From: Porphyrobacter sp. AAP60
Lineage (GTDB): Bacteria > Pseudomonadota > Alphaproteobacteria > Sphingomonadales > Sphingomonadaceae
NCBI RefSeq assembly: GCF_001296025.1
Contig: NZ_LJHV01000008.1
Location: forward strand, 248,001-312,000
Direction of reading: 5' to 3'
Length of the DNA stretch: 64,000 nt
Below, piece after piece: positions 10,077 through 19,095 of this stretch (positions within the stretch are counted from its first letter, which is position 1; each line of letters opens with the position of its first letter). The notes beneath the pieces were generated by a model that searched no databases, had not been told where the DNA came from, and saw nothing but the letters and a program-made list of their open reading frames with translations. Position numbers and translations under genes: made by a program.

Positions 10077-10871
10077 ATGGCGCGATTGTTCATCTTTGGC
10101 CTTGGATACACCGCGAGCCGGATTGCCGGTGCGCTGGAAATGCGCGGGTGGCAGGTCGATGCCACCGGCAGCGCGGGCAATATCGACTTTGACGATCCGG
10201 ATGCCGTTCGCGCGGCGCTCGATGGCTGTATCCATGTGCTGTCTTCCGTCCCGCCTGCGCGGCAATCCGGGGCCGATCTGGTGCTTGAACGCTATGCGGA
10301 TGATATTGCAGGAAAGCGGCTCGGCTATCTTTCTTCCACCGGGGTTTACGGCGACCGGCAGGGCGCATGGGTCGACGAAGCAACCCCGACCATCGCGCAA
10401 TCCGGTGAAGGCCGCAGAAACGCCCGCGCCGAGGCTGACCTCGCATGGCTTGGCATGGATGCGCGGGTGTTTCGCCTGCCGGGCATCTATGGGCCGGGCC
10501 GCAGCGCATTGGACCGGGTGCGAGAGGGCAAGGCGCGACGGATCGATCTGCCGGATCAGGTGTTCAGCCGTATCCATGTCGATGATATCGTCAGCGGAGT
10601 GGTTGCCGCGCTGGTACAAGACGCAGCCCCGGGCGCCTATAATCTCGGTGACGATCTGCCAGCGAGCGGGAACGCCGTTACCGAACACGCCTGCCGTCTG
10701 CTCGGGCTGGAGCCGCCGCCGCTGGAAACGCTGGAGGAAGCCAACCTGTCGGAAATGGCGCGCGGGTTCTACATGGAAAACCGCCGGGTCGCCAATGGCA
10801 AGGCCAAGCGGGTGCTGGGCTGGCGGCCGCAATTTCCAACCTATGACGAAGGGCTAGCGGCGCTCGTTTAA
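10077..10871 (+). CDS. NAD-dependent epimerase/dehydratase-like SDR (YeeZ-like)
   Basis: A 264-residue Rossmann protein. The N-terminus reads RLFIFGLGYTASRIAGAL, a GxGxxA nucleotide-binding loop. SSTGVYGDRQGAW holds the YxxxN-type region of extended SDRs, and RLPGIYGPGRS is the usual epimerase substrate segment. Proteins of this type are annotated as sugar-nucleotide epimerase-like without a proven substrate. It diverges from pepN over 52 bases and converges with the EamA transporter gene across a run of hairpins. Confidence 0.82.
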   Translation: MARLFIFGLGYTASRIAGALEMRGWQVDATGSAGNIDFDDPDAVRAALDGCIHVLSSVPPARQSGADLVLERYADDIAGKRLGYLSSTGVYGDRQGAWVDEATPTIAQSGEGRRNARAEADLAWLGMDARVFRLPGIYGPGRSALDRVREGKARRIDLPDQVFSRIHVDDIVSGVVAALVQDAAPGAYNLGDDLPASGNAVTEHACRLLGLEPPPLETLEEANLSEMARGFYMENRRVANGKAKRVLGWRPQFPTYDEGLAALV

Positions 10872-10882
10872 TAATGGCGCGA

Positions 10883-10974
10883 CGGCCCGCAGGGCCGCAA
10901 GGGCGACCGCCCGCCCGCAGCGGGCGCAGTTTTGCTGCGCGTCGAGCGAGGACCGTGCGCCGGAGGGCGCACGG
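10883..10974. repeat. Cluster of four consecutive hairpins between convergent genes
   Basis: Four back-to-back palindromes fill the gap: CGGCCC/GGGCCG (10883-10897), CGCCCGC/GCGGGCG (10912-10926), GCGCAG/CTGCGC with a TTTTG loop (10924-10940), and CCGTGCGCC/GGCGCACGG with a GGAG loop (10953-10974). The second and third share bases and so are mutually exclusive. No T-run follows on either strand. It could be a bidirectional 3'-end structure or a dispersed palindromic element. Confidence 0.6.
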
Positions 10975-10979
10975 AAAAT

Positions 10980-11927
10980 CTAACGCCGCAGCGCACCGGA
11001 TTGCTGCACCTGCACCGCCTTCACCCGTCTTGCCCGAAGGGCCAGCCCCATGCCGATCAGCGCGAGCGCCATACCGCCTATCGACAGCGCATCCCATTTG
11101 AAGCCTTCGAACAGCGTCGACAGCAGCATCGCCACGCAGACCGTGACGATCGCATTATAAGCCGTTTTCCCCGCGCCAATCTCGCGCACCAGATTGTAAT
11201 GCAGCGGGAAGGTGACGACCGATCCGATGATCGCGAGATAGGCCGTTCCCGCCCAGAATTGCCATGCCGCCGGCAATGCCGGCGGGCCGGCCGTTACGAA
11301 GGCATAAACAAAGTCGAAGATCGTCCCGTAAAGCATCGCCCATGCGAGCAGGCTGACCATCGGCACGCCGCGCCCGGTGGGGTTGGCCTGCACCACGTTG
11401 GCAATGGACGCAGCCAGCATCCCGCCGATGGCCAACGCAATGCCGAGGCCCACATTCCCGTCCAGCGGGGCGACGCGCCATTCGTGCACCAGCAGCATGG
11501 CTACGCCCGCAATCGCGACTAAGCTCCCGCCAATGAAGCCCGGCTGCACCTTTTCGCCGATGAAGACCTTGGCGAAGATCGCATTAGGCACCATCAGCAG
11601 CGCGAACATCACCGCGACAATGCCCGATGTGATGTGCTGTTCGGAATGATAGACGAACAGGAAATTGCCGCTGAACTGCGCAATGCCTACACCCAGCGCG
11701 AGCAGATGTTCGGGCCGGTTCAGGCGCAGCCGGTTGCCCATGATCACCGCGAGCACGAACAGTGCAGGCGTCGCCAGCATGAAGCGATAAAATACGCTCC
11801 ACGCCGCAGGCACATCGGCAATCTGGCCGGTGATGACAAACCAGGTCGACCCCCAGATCGTGCCAGTTAGCATAAAGGGGATCAGCACTTTCGCGCTAAG
11901 CATCGACGGCGCGGATACGGTTGTCAT
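10980..11927 (-). CDS. EamA/DMT-family transporter
   Basis: Drug/metabolite-transporter-superfamily inner-membrane protein of 315 residues with about ten helices in two EamA halves. Landmarks are GTIWGSTWFVITGQ near the start and the second-half LAIIGSVVTFPLHYNLVREIG. Family members export amino acids, metabolites or drugs; the substrate is not readable. The start overlaps the ltaE stop by four bases (ATGA), so it is co-translated with threonine aldolase. That makes an amino-acid-related role plausible, which is inference only. Confidence 0.88.
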   Translation of the reverse strand: MTTVSAPSMLSAKVLIPFMLTGTIWGSTWFVITGQIADVPAAWSVFYRFMLATPALFVLAVIMGNRLRLNRPEHLLALGVGIAQFSGNFLFVYHSEQHITSGIVAVMFALLMVPNAIFAKVFIGEKVQPGFIGGSLVAIAGVAMLLVHEWRVAPLDGNVGLGIALAIGGMLAASIANVVQANPTGRGVPMVSLLAWAMLYGTIFDFVYAFVTAGPPALPAAWQFWAGTAYLAIIGSVVTFPLHYNLVREIGAGKTAYNAIVTVCVAMLLSTLFEGFKWDALSIGGMALALIGMGLALRARRVKAVQVQQSGALRR

Positions 11928-12949
11928 AGGGCGGTGATGGCCTTGCCGAGTGCGACGGCGTCTTCGCTGCGGGTGTTCCAGGCAGTGACGAACCGGGCGG
12001 AATCGGCGCCCCAGTCATAAAAGGCGAAATCCTGCGAGCGCAGCGCGTCACGCTCCGCTGGGGTCAGGCGCACGAACAGCTCGTTTGCCTCGACCGGGTG
12101 CAGCAGGCGGTCGGCGCAACCCGCCGCCACTTCCTGCGCCGCCGCGTTGGCATGAGCCGCGTTGGCGAGCCACAGTCCGTTATCCAACATCGCCAGTATC
12201 TGCGCGGCAAGATAGCGGCCCTTGCATTGCAGGTGTCCGGCACGCTTGCGGCGGTAACGCACCTGCATCGCAGCCTCAGGGTCAAACATGATCACCGCCT
12301 CGGCCCCCATGCCGCCGTTCTTGATGAAGCCGAAGGCGAGGCTATCGACCGGGCCGCTGGCGCTGCGTGCCGCCGTTTCGGGTGATCCGCCCAGAAACGC
12401 AGCCGCATTGGCGAACCGCGCCCCGTCCATGTGCAGGCCCAGCCGGCGCTCCTTCGCAAACGCCCCCAGCGCGCCGAGTTCATCGGGCGAATAGGTGCAG
12501 CCATATTCGCTCGCCTGCGTGATCGCGATGGCATGCGGCTGCACCTGATGCACATCATTGCGGATCGGGTCGATCACAGCGGCGATACCCTGCGGCGTCA
12601 GCTTTGCACCTTCGCCATCAGCGTGCATCAGCTTGGCACCGTGGAGATAGAACCCCGGTGCGCCGCCTTCATCGACCTCGATGTGTGCTTCGGCATGACA
12701 CACCACGCCGCCATGGGGGGCGCACATCGTGGCAAGCGCCAGGCAATTGGCCGCAGTCCCCGTCGCCACCCACAAAGCGGCGCATTCCCGGCCGAACAGC
12801 GCGGTGAAATGCGCGTCAAGCTCGCCCGAAAGCGCGTCTCCGTCGTATGGATTGTCCGGTTCGTCGGCCTTGCGCATCGCCTCCCACAGCTTGGGGTGGA
12901 CGGCAGCGGCGTTGTCGGACAGGAAAGGTTTCGCGAGTGTCATCGGCAT
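11924..12949 (-). CDS. ltaE: Low-specificity threonine aldolase
   Basis: PLP enzyme that cleaves threonine or allo-threonine to glycine and acetaldehyde. Fold-type-I landmarks are the TGTAANCLAL cofactor-phosphate region, the LHMDGARFANA aspartate loop and the Schiff-base lysine in GFIKNGGMGAEA. Length is 341 residues. The ATG at 12949 has AGAGG nine bases upstream. An in-frame ATG at 12943 is possible. It forms a two-gene unit with the overlapping EamA transporter. Confidence 0.9.
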   Translation of the reverse strand: MPMTLAKPFLSDNAAAVHPKLWEAMRKADEPDNPYDGDALSGELDAHFTALFGRECAALWVATGTAANCLALATMCAPHGGVVCHAEAHIEVDEGGAPGFYLHGAKLMHADGEGAKLTPQGIAAVIDPIRNDVHQVQPHAIAITQASEYGCTYSPDELGALGAFAKERRLGLHMDGARFANAAAFLGGSPETAARSASGPVDSLAFGFIKNGGMGAEAVIMFDPEAAMQVRYRRKRAGHLQCKGRYLAAQILAMLDNGLWLANAAHANAAAQEVAAGCADRLLHPVEANELFVRLTPAERDALRSQDFAFYDWGADSARFVTAWNTRSEDAVALGKAITAL

Positions 12950-13008
12950 TCGCCTCTAACCGCCAACGCCGCCAATACAAGCAGCCAAACACCACGGAGC
13001 GACCGCAG

Positions 13009-13326
13009 ATGAGCAACGAACCGGCACAGGTGACAATCACCCACCACGTCGCAGGACAAGGCGGACGCTATGTCGCGGTGGTCGAAGGCGAGACCGAGGA
13101 AGGCTATCTCGAATGGGAGCCGGGCACGGCACGTGACGGCAAAGAGGTGCGGATCGCCGCGCATACCATCGTGCCGCGCGCGATCGGCGGGCGCGGTGTG
13201 GCGGCAGCGCTGGTGGAACGGCTGGTCGAAGACGCAGGCCGGCAGGACTTCCTGATCCGCCCCGATTGCAGCTATGTTGCCGCCAAGTTTTCCGAAAACC
13301 CGGATTGGGCCGCGCTGAAAGCCTGA
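13009..13326 (+). CDS. Small GNAT-fold acetyltransferase (YjdJ/Acetyltransf_CG type)
   Basis: A 105-residue protein. AHTIVPRAIGGRGVAAALVE matches the acetyl-CoA pyrophosphate loop, where R/Q-x-x-G-x-G/A is expected, and RPDCSYVAAKFSENPDW is the conserved end of this short family. Start ATG at 13009 with GGAG upstream. Its last 55 bases overlap antisense with the end of the convergent PH-domain gene. No acceptor substrate is known for the family. Confidence 0.82.
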   Translation: MSNEPAQVTITHHVAGQGGRYVAVVEGETEEGYLEWEPGTARDGKEVRIAAHTIVPRAIGGRGVAAALVERLVEDAGRQDFLIRPDCSYVAAKFSENPDWAALKA

Positions 13327-14849
13327 TCGCCAGCTTCTTCCAGCGCCCCATCTTCCAACGGCGCATCGAGCCGCGAATAATCGGTCGCCGCAATCGTCTC
13401 CAGCACCTGTGCCCGCAGACTGCGCGCTTCGGCCAGAGGCACGCCGGGAATGGCAAAGGTTCCGCCCGCCAGCCCCAGATGCACCGTGGCATAGCCGCGC
13501 CAGCGCGCCAGCGGCCCCTGCGCGATTTCGACTGAATGGAGTTTCAGCCGCGTCGCGATCCGGCTGGTGGGTGACATCAGCCCGGTGGTCGAAAAAATCT
13601 GCGCCTTGTCGAGTGCAAAGCGCCGGAATTCCCACGCGTAGAGATTGGCCGCCACCGCCACCACGGCCAAGCCCAGCGGAATGAAGGCAAAGCCGAACGG
13701 CGCAAAGATCGCGACGGGGATCAACGCAAGCGCAAAGGGCAACGCATCAAGCACGGCCTTGTCAGTGCGCTGGCGCTTGCTCGCGTGCTGCCATCGCGTC
13801 GTGTCGTCTGGCAGGTGGAACCCTGCCGCGCTGACAATCGGGGCGATTTCCTCCATCTTTGCAAACGGCGCGACCTCGTGACTTTCGCTTTCGGCATCCT
13901 GCGCGAGGCTGACAAAGCTGAGGCCGTGCCAACCGAACCGATACCGCAATAGACCGGTGCCGATCACGATCCCCTGAACCCGGTGCGCGGGCATCACCAC
14001 ATCGGTGCGGGTCAGCAATCCGCGCTGACGCCGGAATCCGCGCGATGACCGGGTCAGCGTGAATCCCCAATCGCGTAAAGCGGTGCGCACCACACCGGTA
14101 GCAATGCCGATGAACACCAACCCGATCAGCCCGGCGGCCGCCCCTGCCACCTGCGCATAGCGGCCTAGGCTGGCCAGAAAACTGCCCTGTTCTTCCAGCC
14201 AGCCGCGCCACAGATCGACATTCCAGATATCGAGATCGGAGACGGTATCGACATATTGCAGCAAGCCGCCCAGCACCGCGAACACCGCGAGCGAGAATTC
14301 GAACAGGCCGAAGGTGAGCAGCCGGCGCGGAGAGATGGCATAAAGCACTTCGCCATCGGCTTCGGCTTCCACCGCAGCGCCGCTGCCAGAGGTTGATGCC
14401 GCTTCATCCTCGCGACGTTCCCGCACCAGTTGGCGCAGGCGTTCACCCTCGGCGCTGGCAAGGTATTCCAGTGCGAGATCATCGCCCCCGCCTGCACCGG
14501 TTTCAAACTTGACCGAAACCAGCCCGAACAGGCGCGGCAAGGGCTTGGCTTCAAGGCTGACATCCTGAATCCGCTCGAACGGCACAGACCGCGCCGCGCG
14601 GCTGAGAATACCGCTTTCCACCCGGATATCGGTTTCCCCAATGGTGTAGGTCAGCCGCCGCCAGCCGATATAGCTGACCGCCATGCCAATCACCGCCGCT
14701 GCCAGCCCGACACTAATCGCGACCACAATCCGGCCCGAACCGCCAATGCCGGAAAAAGCGATCGCAATCGCCGGAATGATCGCGCTGCGGATACTGGCAA
14801 TCGCGCCGAGGACGACGCTGACCGGCGCAGTGCGTTGCGGCTCGTTCAT
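13272..14849 (-). CDS. Bacterial PH-domain (bPH2/DUF304) membrane protein, YdbT-like
   Basis: A 525-residue protein with repeated units of two helices followed by a bPH2 beta-domain. Units are recognised at YTIGETDIRVESGIL, FTLTRSSRGFRRQRGLL and FALDKAQIFSTTGLM. Each has the typical xxPxxRIQ/HRVQ segment (VPFERIQDVSLE, VMPAHRVQGIVI). The role of YdbS/YdbT proteins is not established. Start ATG at 14849 has a GAGG site and lies 10 bases after the stop of the companion gene. Its 3' end overlaps the GNAT gene. Confidence 0.85.
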   Translation of the reverse strand: MNEPQRTAPVSVVLGAIASIRSAIIPAIAIAFSGIGGSGRIVVAISVGLAAAVIGMAVSYIGWRRLTYTIGETDIRVESGILSRAARSVPFERIQDVSLEAKPLPRLFGLVSVKFETGAGGGDDLALEYLASAEGERLRQLVRERREDEAASTSGSGAAVEAEADGEVLYAISPRRLLTFGLFEFSLAVFAVLGGLLQYVDTVSDLDIWNVDLWRGWLEEQGSFLASLGRYAQVAGAAAGLIGLVFIGIATGVVRTALRDWGFTLTRSSRGFRRQRGLLTRTDVVMPAHRVQGIVIGTGLLRYRFGWHGLSFVSLAQDAESESHEVAPFAKMEEIAPIVSAAGFHLPDDTTRWQHASKRQRTDKAVLDALPFALALIPVAIFAPFGFAFIPLGLAVVAVAANLYAWEFRRFALDKAQIFSTTGLMSPTSRIATRLKLHSVEIAQGPLARWRGYATVHLGLAGGTFAIPGVPLAEARSLRAQVLETIAATDYSRLDAPLEDGALEEAGDQAFSAAQSGFSENLAAT

Positions 14850-14859
14850 CAGACGAACC

Positions 14860-15390
14860 TCACATTGACTCGCGGCGGATATGCGCACGGATATCTTCGC
14901 GCATCTCGCGCGCCAACGGCTCGCCCAGGCCGGGCAGGGCTACGCTGGAATTATGGTTGCCTGCGGTGTGCAAGGTCAGCGTGGCGATGCCGAAGAACCG
15001 GTCGAGCGGGCCCTGGTGCACATCGATGTGCTGCACCCGCCCGAACGGCACCACTGTGTCCGACCGGAACAGAATGCCGCGCACCACCCGCAGCCGGTCG
15101 GCACTGATCTGGTATCCGCGCGCGTGATATCGGCGGCTGGGAATGCGGATGATCAGCGCCAGCGCGATCAGCAGCACCGGCCCGGCGATCACTCCGGGCG
15201 GAAACAGCGCCTGATCGCGCAAGGCCGTTTCCAGCACCAATGCGCCGATCAGGAACGGGATTGCTGTAAAGGTGGTACGCAGCCGCAAGGCGTGGGCATA
15301 ATTGGGATGCAGCTTCGTCAGCGCCTCGTCATCGTCAAGCGGCCCGGTGGCGGAGGGGGCAGCGGGCGCGAGGTCGGTCGTTTGATCCAT
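14860..15390 (-). CDS. Single bacterial PH-domain membrane protein, YdbS-like
   Basis: A 176-residue protein: a polar N-terminus, two hydrophobic helices (about residues 40-85), then one bPH2 domain with YQISADRLRVVRGIL and VVPFGRVQHIDVHQGPLDR. Pairing of a one-domain YdbS protein with a multi-domain YdbT protein in one operon is common, and both are seen here 10 bases apart. Likely inner-membrane; function unknown. Confidence 0.85.
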   Translation of the reverse strand: MDQTTDLAPAAPSATGPLDDDEALTKLHPNYAHALRLRTTFTAIPFLIGALVLETALRDQALFPPGVIAGPVLLIALALIIRIPSRRYHARGYQISADRLRVVRGILFRSDTVVPFGRVQHIDVHQGPLDRFFGIATLTLHTAGNHNSSVALPGLGEPLAREMREDIRAHIRRESM

Positions 15391-15519
15391 GGTGCATTAC
15401 TGGCGCAATACAGTGGCTTCGTGCAAGCGATTTTCCTGTCTGGCCTAGCGGATTTATGAGGGCGACGGGTGGCCCGCGCGCCACTAGAACCGCTGCCAGA
15501 CCATTCGGGAGAGACACGC

Positions 15520-16167
15520 ATGACCATTCTGCATTCCAGCCTCGGCCCCAACCCGCGTCTTGTGCGGATGTTCATGATCGAAAAGGGGCTGGAAGAGGGG
15601 AAGGATTTCCAGCGTGTCCACTATGACATCATCTCCGGCCAGAACCGGCAGGATGCGGATTACGTGGCGAAAAACCCGCTCGGCACCACGCCCACGCTGG
15701 AGCTGGATGATGGCACCTGCCTGACCGAAAGCTGGCCGATCTGCGAATTCATCGAGGAACATCACCCGGAGCCCAACCTGTTCGGAGAAACTCCGGTGGA
15801 GCGCGCCATGGTGCGCAAGTGGGCACGCCTGTTCGATCAGGAGGTGGTGGTGCCGATGACGATGGGCTTCCGCGCCGGTGCAGGCCGTCCGATGTTCGAA
15901 CCGCGCATGGCAGTCGTCTCGCCCGAAGCGGGCGCGGAACTTTCCTCCATGGCGGACGCAAAATGGCGGATGTTCGACGGGTTTCTAGGGAGCAGAAACC
16001 ACATCGCGCTGGGCCGGTTCACCTTTGCCGATCTGCTGATCTTCGCTTTCGCCAATTTCGGTTTCACCGTGGGCTGGAAGCTGCCCGAAGGCACCGACAA
16101 CCTCGCCCGGTTTGTCGAAACGCATAACCGGCGGGCATCTGCCGCCGTGTGGAAAGACGCCGAGTAG
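15520..16167 (+). CDS. Glutathione S-transferase family protein
   Basis: A 215-residue protein with an N-terminal thioredoxin-like GST domain: the start MTILHSSLGPNPRLVR, the cis-proline stretch NPLGTTPTLELDDG, and the GSH-contact ESWPICEFIEE. An all-helical C-terminal domain follows. A serine-rich start replaces an obvious catalytic Tyr or Cys; Ser6 or Ser7 could be the activating residue. ATG at 15520 is preceded by GGGAGAG. It stands alone, divergent from the PH-domain pair. Substrate unknown. Confidence 0.85.
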   Translation: MTILHSSLGPNPRLVRMFMIEKGLEEGKDFQRVHYDIISGQNRQDADYVAKNPLGTTPTLELDDGTCLTESWPICEFIEEHHPEPNLFGETPVERAMVRKWARLFDQEVVVPMTMGFRAGAGRPMFEPRMAVVSPEAGAELSSMADAKWRMFDGFLGSRNHIALGRFTFADLLIFAFANFGFTVGWKLPEGTDNLARFVETHNRRASAAVWKDAE

Positions 16168-16527
16168 CAGCAGGGCTTCAAAGCGACACATTGCCTTTGA
16201 AACCGGGCAATCCACAACATTAGCGCCTTTTCCGGTCGACCTGCCCCACCCTGTTCGGCGAAGATCGCGATCATCTGCGCCTGCTTGTCTGCGGCGCCCA
16301 CCGACCACGCGCGCAAAAGCCGCAGCGAAATGTGTCGCCTAAGTCATATGGTGTATGCGGGGATCGCTTTCGACCGATAAAGCCAAGGCAACGCAGTGGG
16401 ATGGCTGAAGGGTCATTCTCTCCGTCAACCCGGTGGCACGGTCAGCGACGCTTTGTGGCTCTGATCCTTGTGCGGCCCAAAACGGCGTGCCCCGGCACTC
16501 ACCCATGGACGTTGCAAGGAGATTGGG
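16168..16527. other. 360-base intergenic region with a spaced inverted repeat
   Basis: No gene is supported here. GCGACACATT at 16183-16192 recurs as its exact reverse complement at 16329-16338, enclosing 156 bases, which could be the ends of a small decayed mobile element. The rest should contain the promoter of the secreted-protein gene at 16528. I see no convincing -35/-10 pair. Confidence 0.4.
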
Positions 16528-16977
16528 ATGCAACCGACCGCACAATACCGCACTCATCGCAGGGTGCTGACGCTCAGTGCGCTAGTGATCATGGTTGCCC
16601 CGGGGCTTGCTCCGCCCGCCCATGCGCAAGGCCTGTTCGGCAGGATCGGCCGCGCGCTTGAGCGCATCGAGCAGAAAGCCACAGATATCGAGAGCTCGGC
16701 TGCGAGCCTCGAACGTTCGGTGACACAGGTCAGACAGGTGGCCGACGGGATCGACCGCACAGCCGATAGAGCCAGCACCATTCTCGGAACCGGCCAACCC
16801 GATGATGATCCGACTGACGCGGGTTTGGATGGCAGTCCCATGTCTGCGACGACGGATTGGGAAGCGGAAAGTGCAGGGATGCTGCCAGACCACCCTAACA
16901 TGGCTGACCCGAATGAGCCGATGCCGATGATGCCCGATGCCCCTGTTCCGAACACCACGCAGACCCCGCGCCGCTGA
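16528..16977 (+). CDS. Secreted hypothetical protein with a short coiled coil
   Basis: A 149-residue product I do not recognise. Residues 1-35 form a signal peptide (arginine-rich start, hydrophobic core, cleavage near PAHAQ). Residues 38-95 are a heptad-like helix (RIGRALERIEQKATDIES and SLERSVTQVRQVADGIDR). The rest is acidic and Met/Pro-rich, probably disordered (NEPMPMMPDAPVPN). AAGGAGA precedes the ATG. It sits 32 bases before the lipase gene, so both may share a transcript in this exported-protein island. Confidence 0.7.
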   Translation: MQPTAQYRTHRRVLTLSALVIMVAPGLAPPAHAQGLFGRIGRALERIEQKATDIESSAASLERSVTQVRQVADGIDRTADRASTILGTGQPDDDPTDAGLDGSPMSATTDWEAESAGMLPDHPNMADPNEPMPMMPDAPVPNTTQTPRR

Positions 16978-17009
16978 CATAGCCGGGCCACAATCTCTGG
17001 GAGAAGCAG

Positions 17010-18479
17010 ATGCATGATTTTCTACAGCCGGTCGCTGCTGCGGTTTGCGTTGTCGCCGCCGTAAGCGCCGCGCCCGTGGCGGCACAGCAATGGCAGGGTG
17101 CCTGGGATACGCCCTATGGTCAGCTGCGGCTGGTCCAGAACGACGACCATGTTTTCGGCGATTACAGGGACGGCACCATCGAGGGTATCATCGATGCCTC
17201 AACAGGCCGGGTACGGGCGGTTTTCGTCAATCCCGATGGGAATATCGGCTATGCCGAATTCAGGCTTGATCCTGACAACCGCCGCTTCGCCGGGGCGTGG
17301 GCGTGGGAATCTGCGCCCTTGCCAGCGCATAATGCAGGGGCTGCCGATCGTCGGTGGACCGGTACGCGCACCGCCGACACCCCACCGCCAATCATCAATT
17401 TCCGCCTGCCGGGCAACCGCTCGCGGTTCATCAACGGTGCACCGGCCAAGTATCGCCAGTGGATCACCGGCTTCAGCCGGCCCGCTGCTGCCAGTTCCGC
17501 CGCAGGTTCAGGGGCTGGGGCCGATACCAGCCACGGGCTTGTTCATGGACGCGATCTGACCCCTTCGAAAATCGCCACCGCATTCGAAATGCAACGCCAC
17601 GTCCGGGCCGTCTCGCAAAGGGGCGATCGCCAGACCAGCGGTGATGTAGCTGCTGCGCGGGAATATCAGCGCATGGGCTGGCAATTGCTGGGACGGGGAA
17701 TCATCAACGATGGCGGTTTGCGCGATTCACTGTTGCGCGCGGCGGTCGCGAAAAAGGGCAATGCCATTGTTGTCGCCTTTCGCGGAACCAAAGGCGATTC
17801 GTTCCGTGACACGGTTACAGCTGGAGTGCTGCTGGATGGTAACATCAGGCAGGTCCAGCCATCCTTCATTCCGGCAGCGCAACGCGGTCAGGCCCTGGTC
17901 CATGCCGGATTCCAGGGAAGCTATCTCAAGCTTCGCTCGCAGGTGCTACAAGGGCTGAGCGGCCAGACAGGCGTTCACCTGTACATCACCGGTCACAGCC
18001 TGGGCGGCGCGATCGCGCAGCTGATGGCCTATGATATGGCCGTGAACCGCGGGGCTGATTTCGCCAGCATCACCGTCATCACATCAGGCGCGCCGCGGGT
18101 CGGCAATCCCACCTTCGCCGATGCTTTCGAACGCGCAGTTCCCGATAATCTTCGGATCGTGGTCAATCATGATCCGGTGCCGGCTGTTCCCTATGTCGGC
18201 GGCCTGTATCGCCATGCCGGGCGGCTCCTCGTCATCGGGCGTGACGACGGTGTTCTGCTCCAGCATGACGACATGGACGTACGCGGCAATGCGGTCCAGT
18301 TCGGCTATCACAAGAACGAAGATTACTTCACCGCAGTGCAAAAACTGCGCGACCGGGCCCCGCGTGCGCGCGCCCTCAACCCCAACGGGAATGCCTGGGC
18401 AAGCGCAGCGGCGGACCGCGAGGTTACGCTGTCCGCCCGCCCGCTTGCCGATGGCGTGGTGAAACGGTTGCGGCGCTGA
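17010..18479 (+). CDS. Secreted class-3 lipase with N-terminal WxG beta-domain
   Basis: A 489-residue exported protein. The signal peptide ends near PVAAQ (residue 26). Residues 28-100 form a beta-rich domain (WQGAW, QLRLVQ, VFGDY, YAEFRL, FAGAW) that recurs twice in the protein encoded at 20184-21257. A linker (FRLPGNRSRFINGAPAKYRQ) leads to a Lipase_3 alpha/beta-hydrolase. Its nucleophile is Ser330 in GHSLGG, the likely acid is Asp388 in NHDPVPAVP, and His434 (GYHKNEDY) is a likely base. Expected to hydrolyse acylglycerols or other lipids outside the cytoplasm. The N-terminal domain may bind substrate or the cell surface; that is inference. A broken paralogue lies at 19827-20148. Confidence 0.88.
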   Translation: MHDFLQPVAAAVCVVAAVSAAPVAAQQWQGAWDTPYGQLRLVQNDDHVFGDYRDGTIEGIIDASTGRVRAVFVNPDGNIGYAEFRLDPDNRRFAGAWAWESAPLPAHNAGAADRRWTGTRTADTPPPIINFRLPGNRSRFINGAPAKYRQWITGFSRPAAASSAAGSGAGADTSHGLVHGRDLTPSKIATAFEMQRHVRAVSQRGDRQTSGDVAAAREYQRMGWQLLGRGIINDGGLRDSLLRAAVAKKGNAIVVAFRGTKGDSFRDTVTAGVLLDGNIRQVQPSFIPAAQRGQALVHAGFQGSYLKLRSQVLQGLSGQTGVHLYITGHSLGGAIAQLMAYDMAVNRGADFASITVITSGAPRVGNPTFADAFERAVPDNLRIVVNHDPVPAVPYVGGLYRHAGRLLVIGRDDGVLLQHDDMDVRGNAVQFGYHKNEDYFTAVQKLRDRAPRARALNPNGNAWASAAADREVTLSARPLADGVVKRLRR

Positions 18480-18971
18480 TCACCCCGGCCCCGCATAAGT
18501 CAGCGCGACATTGACCATGCCTTCTGGCTGGTAGCCCGAGCTGATATTCGCCTGAAAGCCGATATCCACACCGGGTTCGGGCGATTTCACGAAAGTGATC
18601 GAGCGCGACTGATCGGACGGCGTATCATCCTGCTTCAGATCAAGTCCCGCAGTCTGGGCCTTGCCGATGTAGAAGCGGGCGACCTCGTCAATGCTGGCCT
18701 TGGCCGTATAAGAAATGATCCCCTTGGTGGGCGAACGATCATTCACCATCACCTGCTGAACAGTGCCGCCAGGAAAGATCGGAGCGAAATCAGGCAGATT
18801 GTCCGGCGGAGTCATGCCCTTGCCGGTTGTGTCGGTCGAAATTGCGGTGCCATCTTTCATGGTGAAATCGGCGCTGCCATCGGCTGTATCGAGATCAACC
18901 GGCGCAGCGCCGCCGCAAGCGGCGAGCAGTGCAAGGATGGTGGGTGCGGTGAAAAGGATCGTACGAGGCAT
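18480..18971 (-). CDS. Putative lipoprotein
   Basis: A 163-residue protein with a lipoprotein signal: a hydrophobic run, then LLAACGG, with the cysteine at residue 19 as the likely lipidation site. The mature part (DFAPIFPGGTVQQVMVND, then ISYTAKASIDEVARFYIGKAQTAGLDL) resembles small envelope lipoproteins of sphingomonads with no assigned function. AGGAGT precedes the ATG. Its stop codon abuts the lipase stop with no bases between, so the two genes converge without a separate terminator. Confidence 0.78.
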   Translation of the reverse strand: MPRTILFTAPTILALLAACGGAAPVDLDTADGSADFTMKDGTAISTDTTGKGMTPPDNLPDFAPIFPGGTVQQVMVNDRSPTKGIISYTAKASIDEVARFYIGKAQTAGLDLKQDDTPSDQSRSITFVKSPEPGVDIGFQANISSGYQPEGMVNVALTYAGPG

Positions 18972-19095
18972 CGGGGCTACTCCTGGTCATTGCTGAAACG
19001 GGGCTGGGACCGCCTGACGATCGGCGGGATGCGGCGGCGGCCCCTATCTTCCTTGGCGCGCCGCCGTTCCGCGGCAGCATGGCGGGATACACCCG

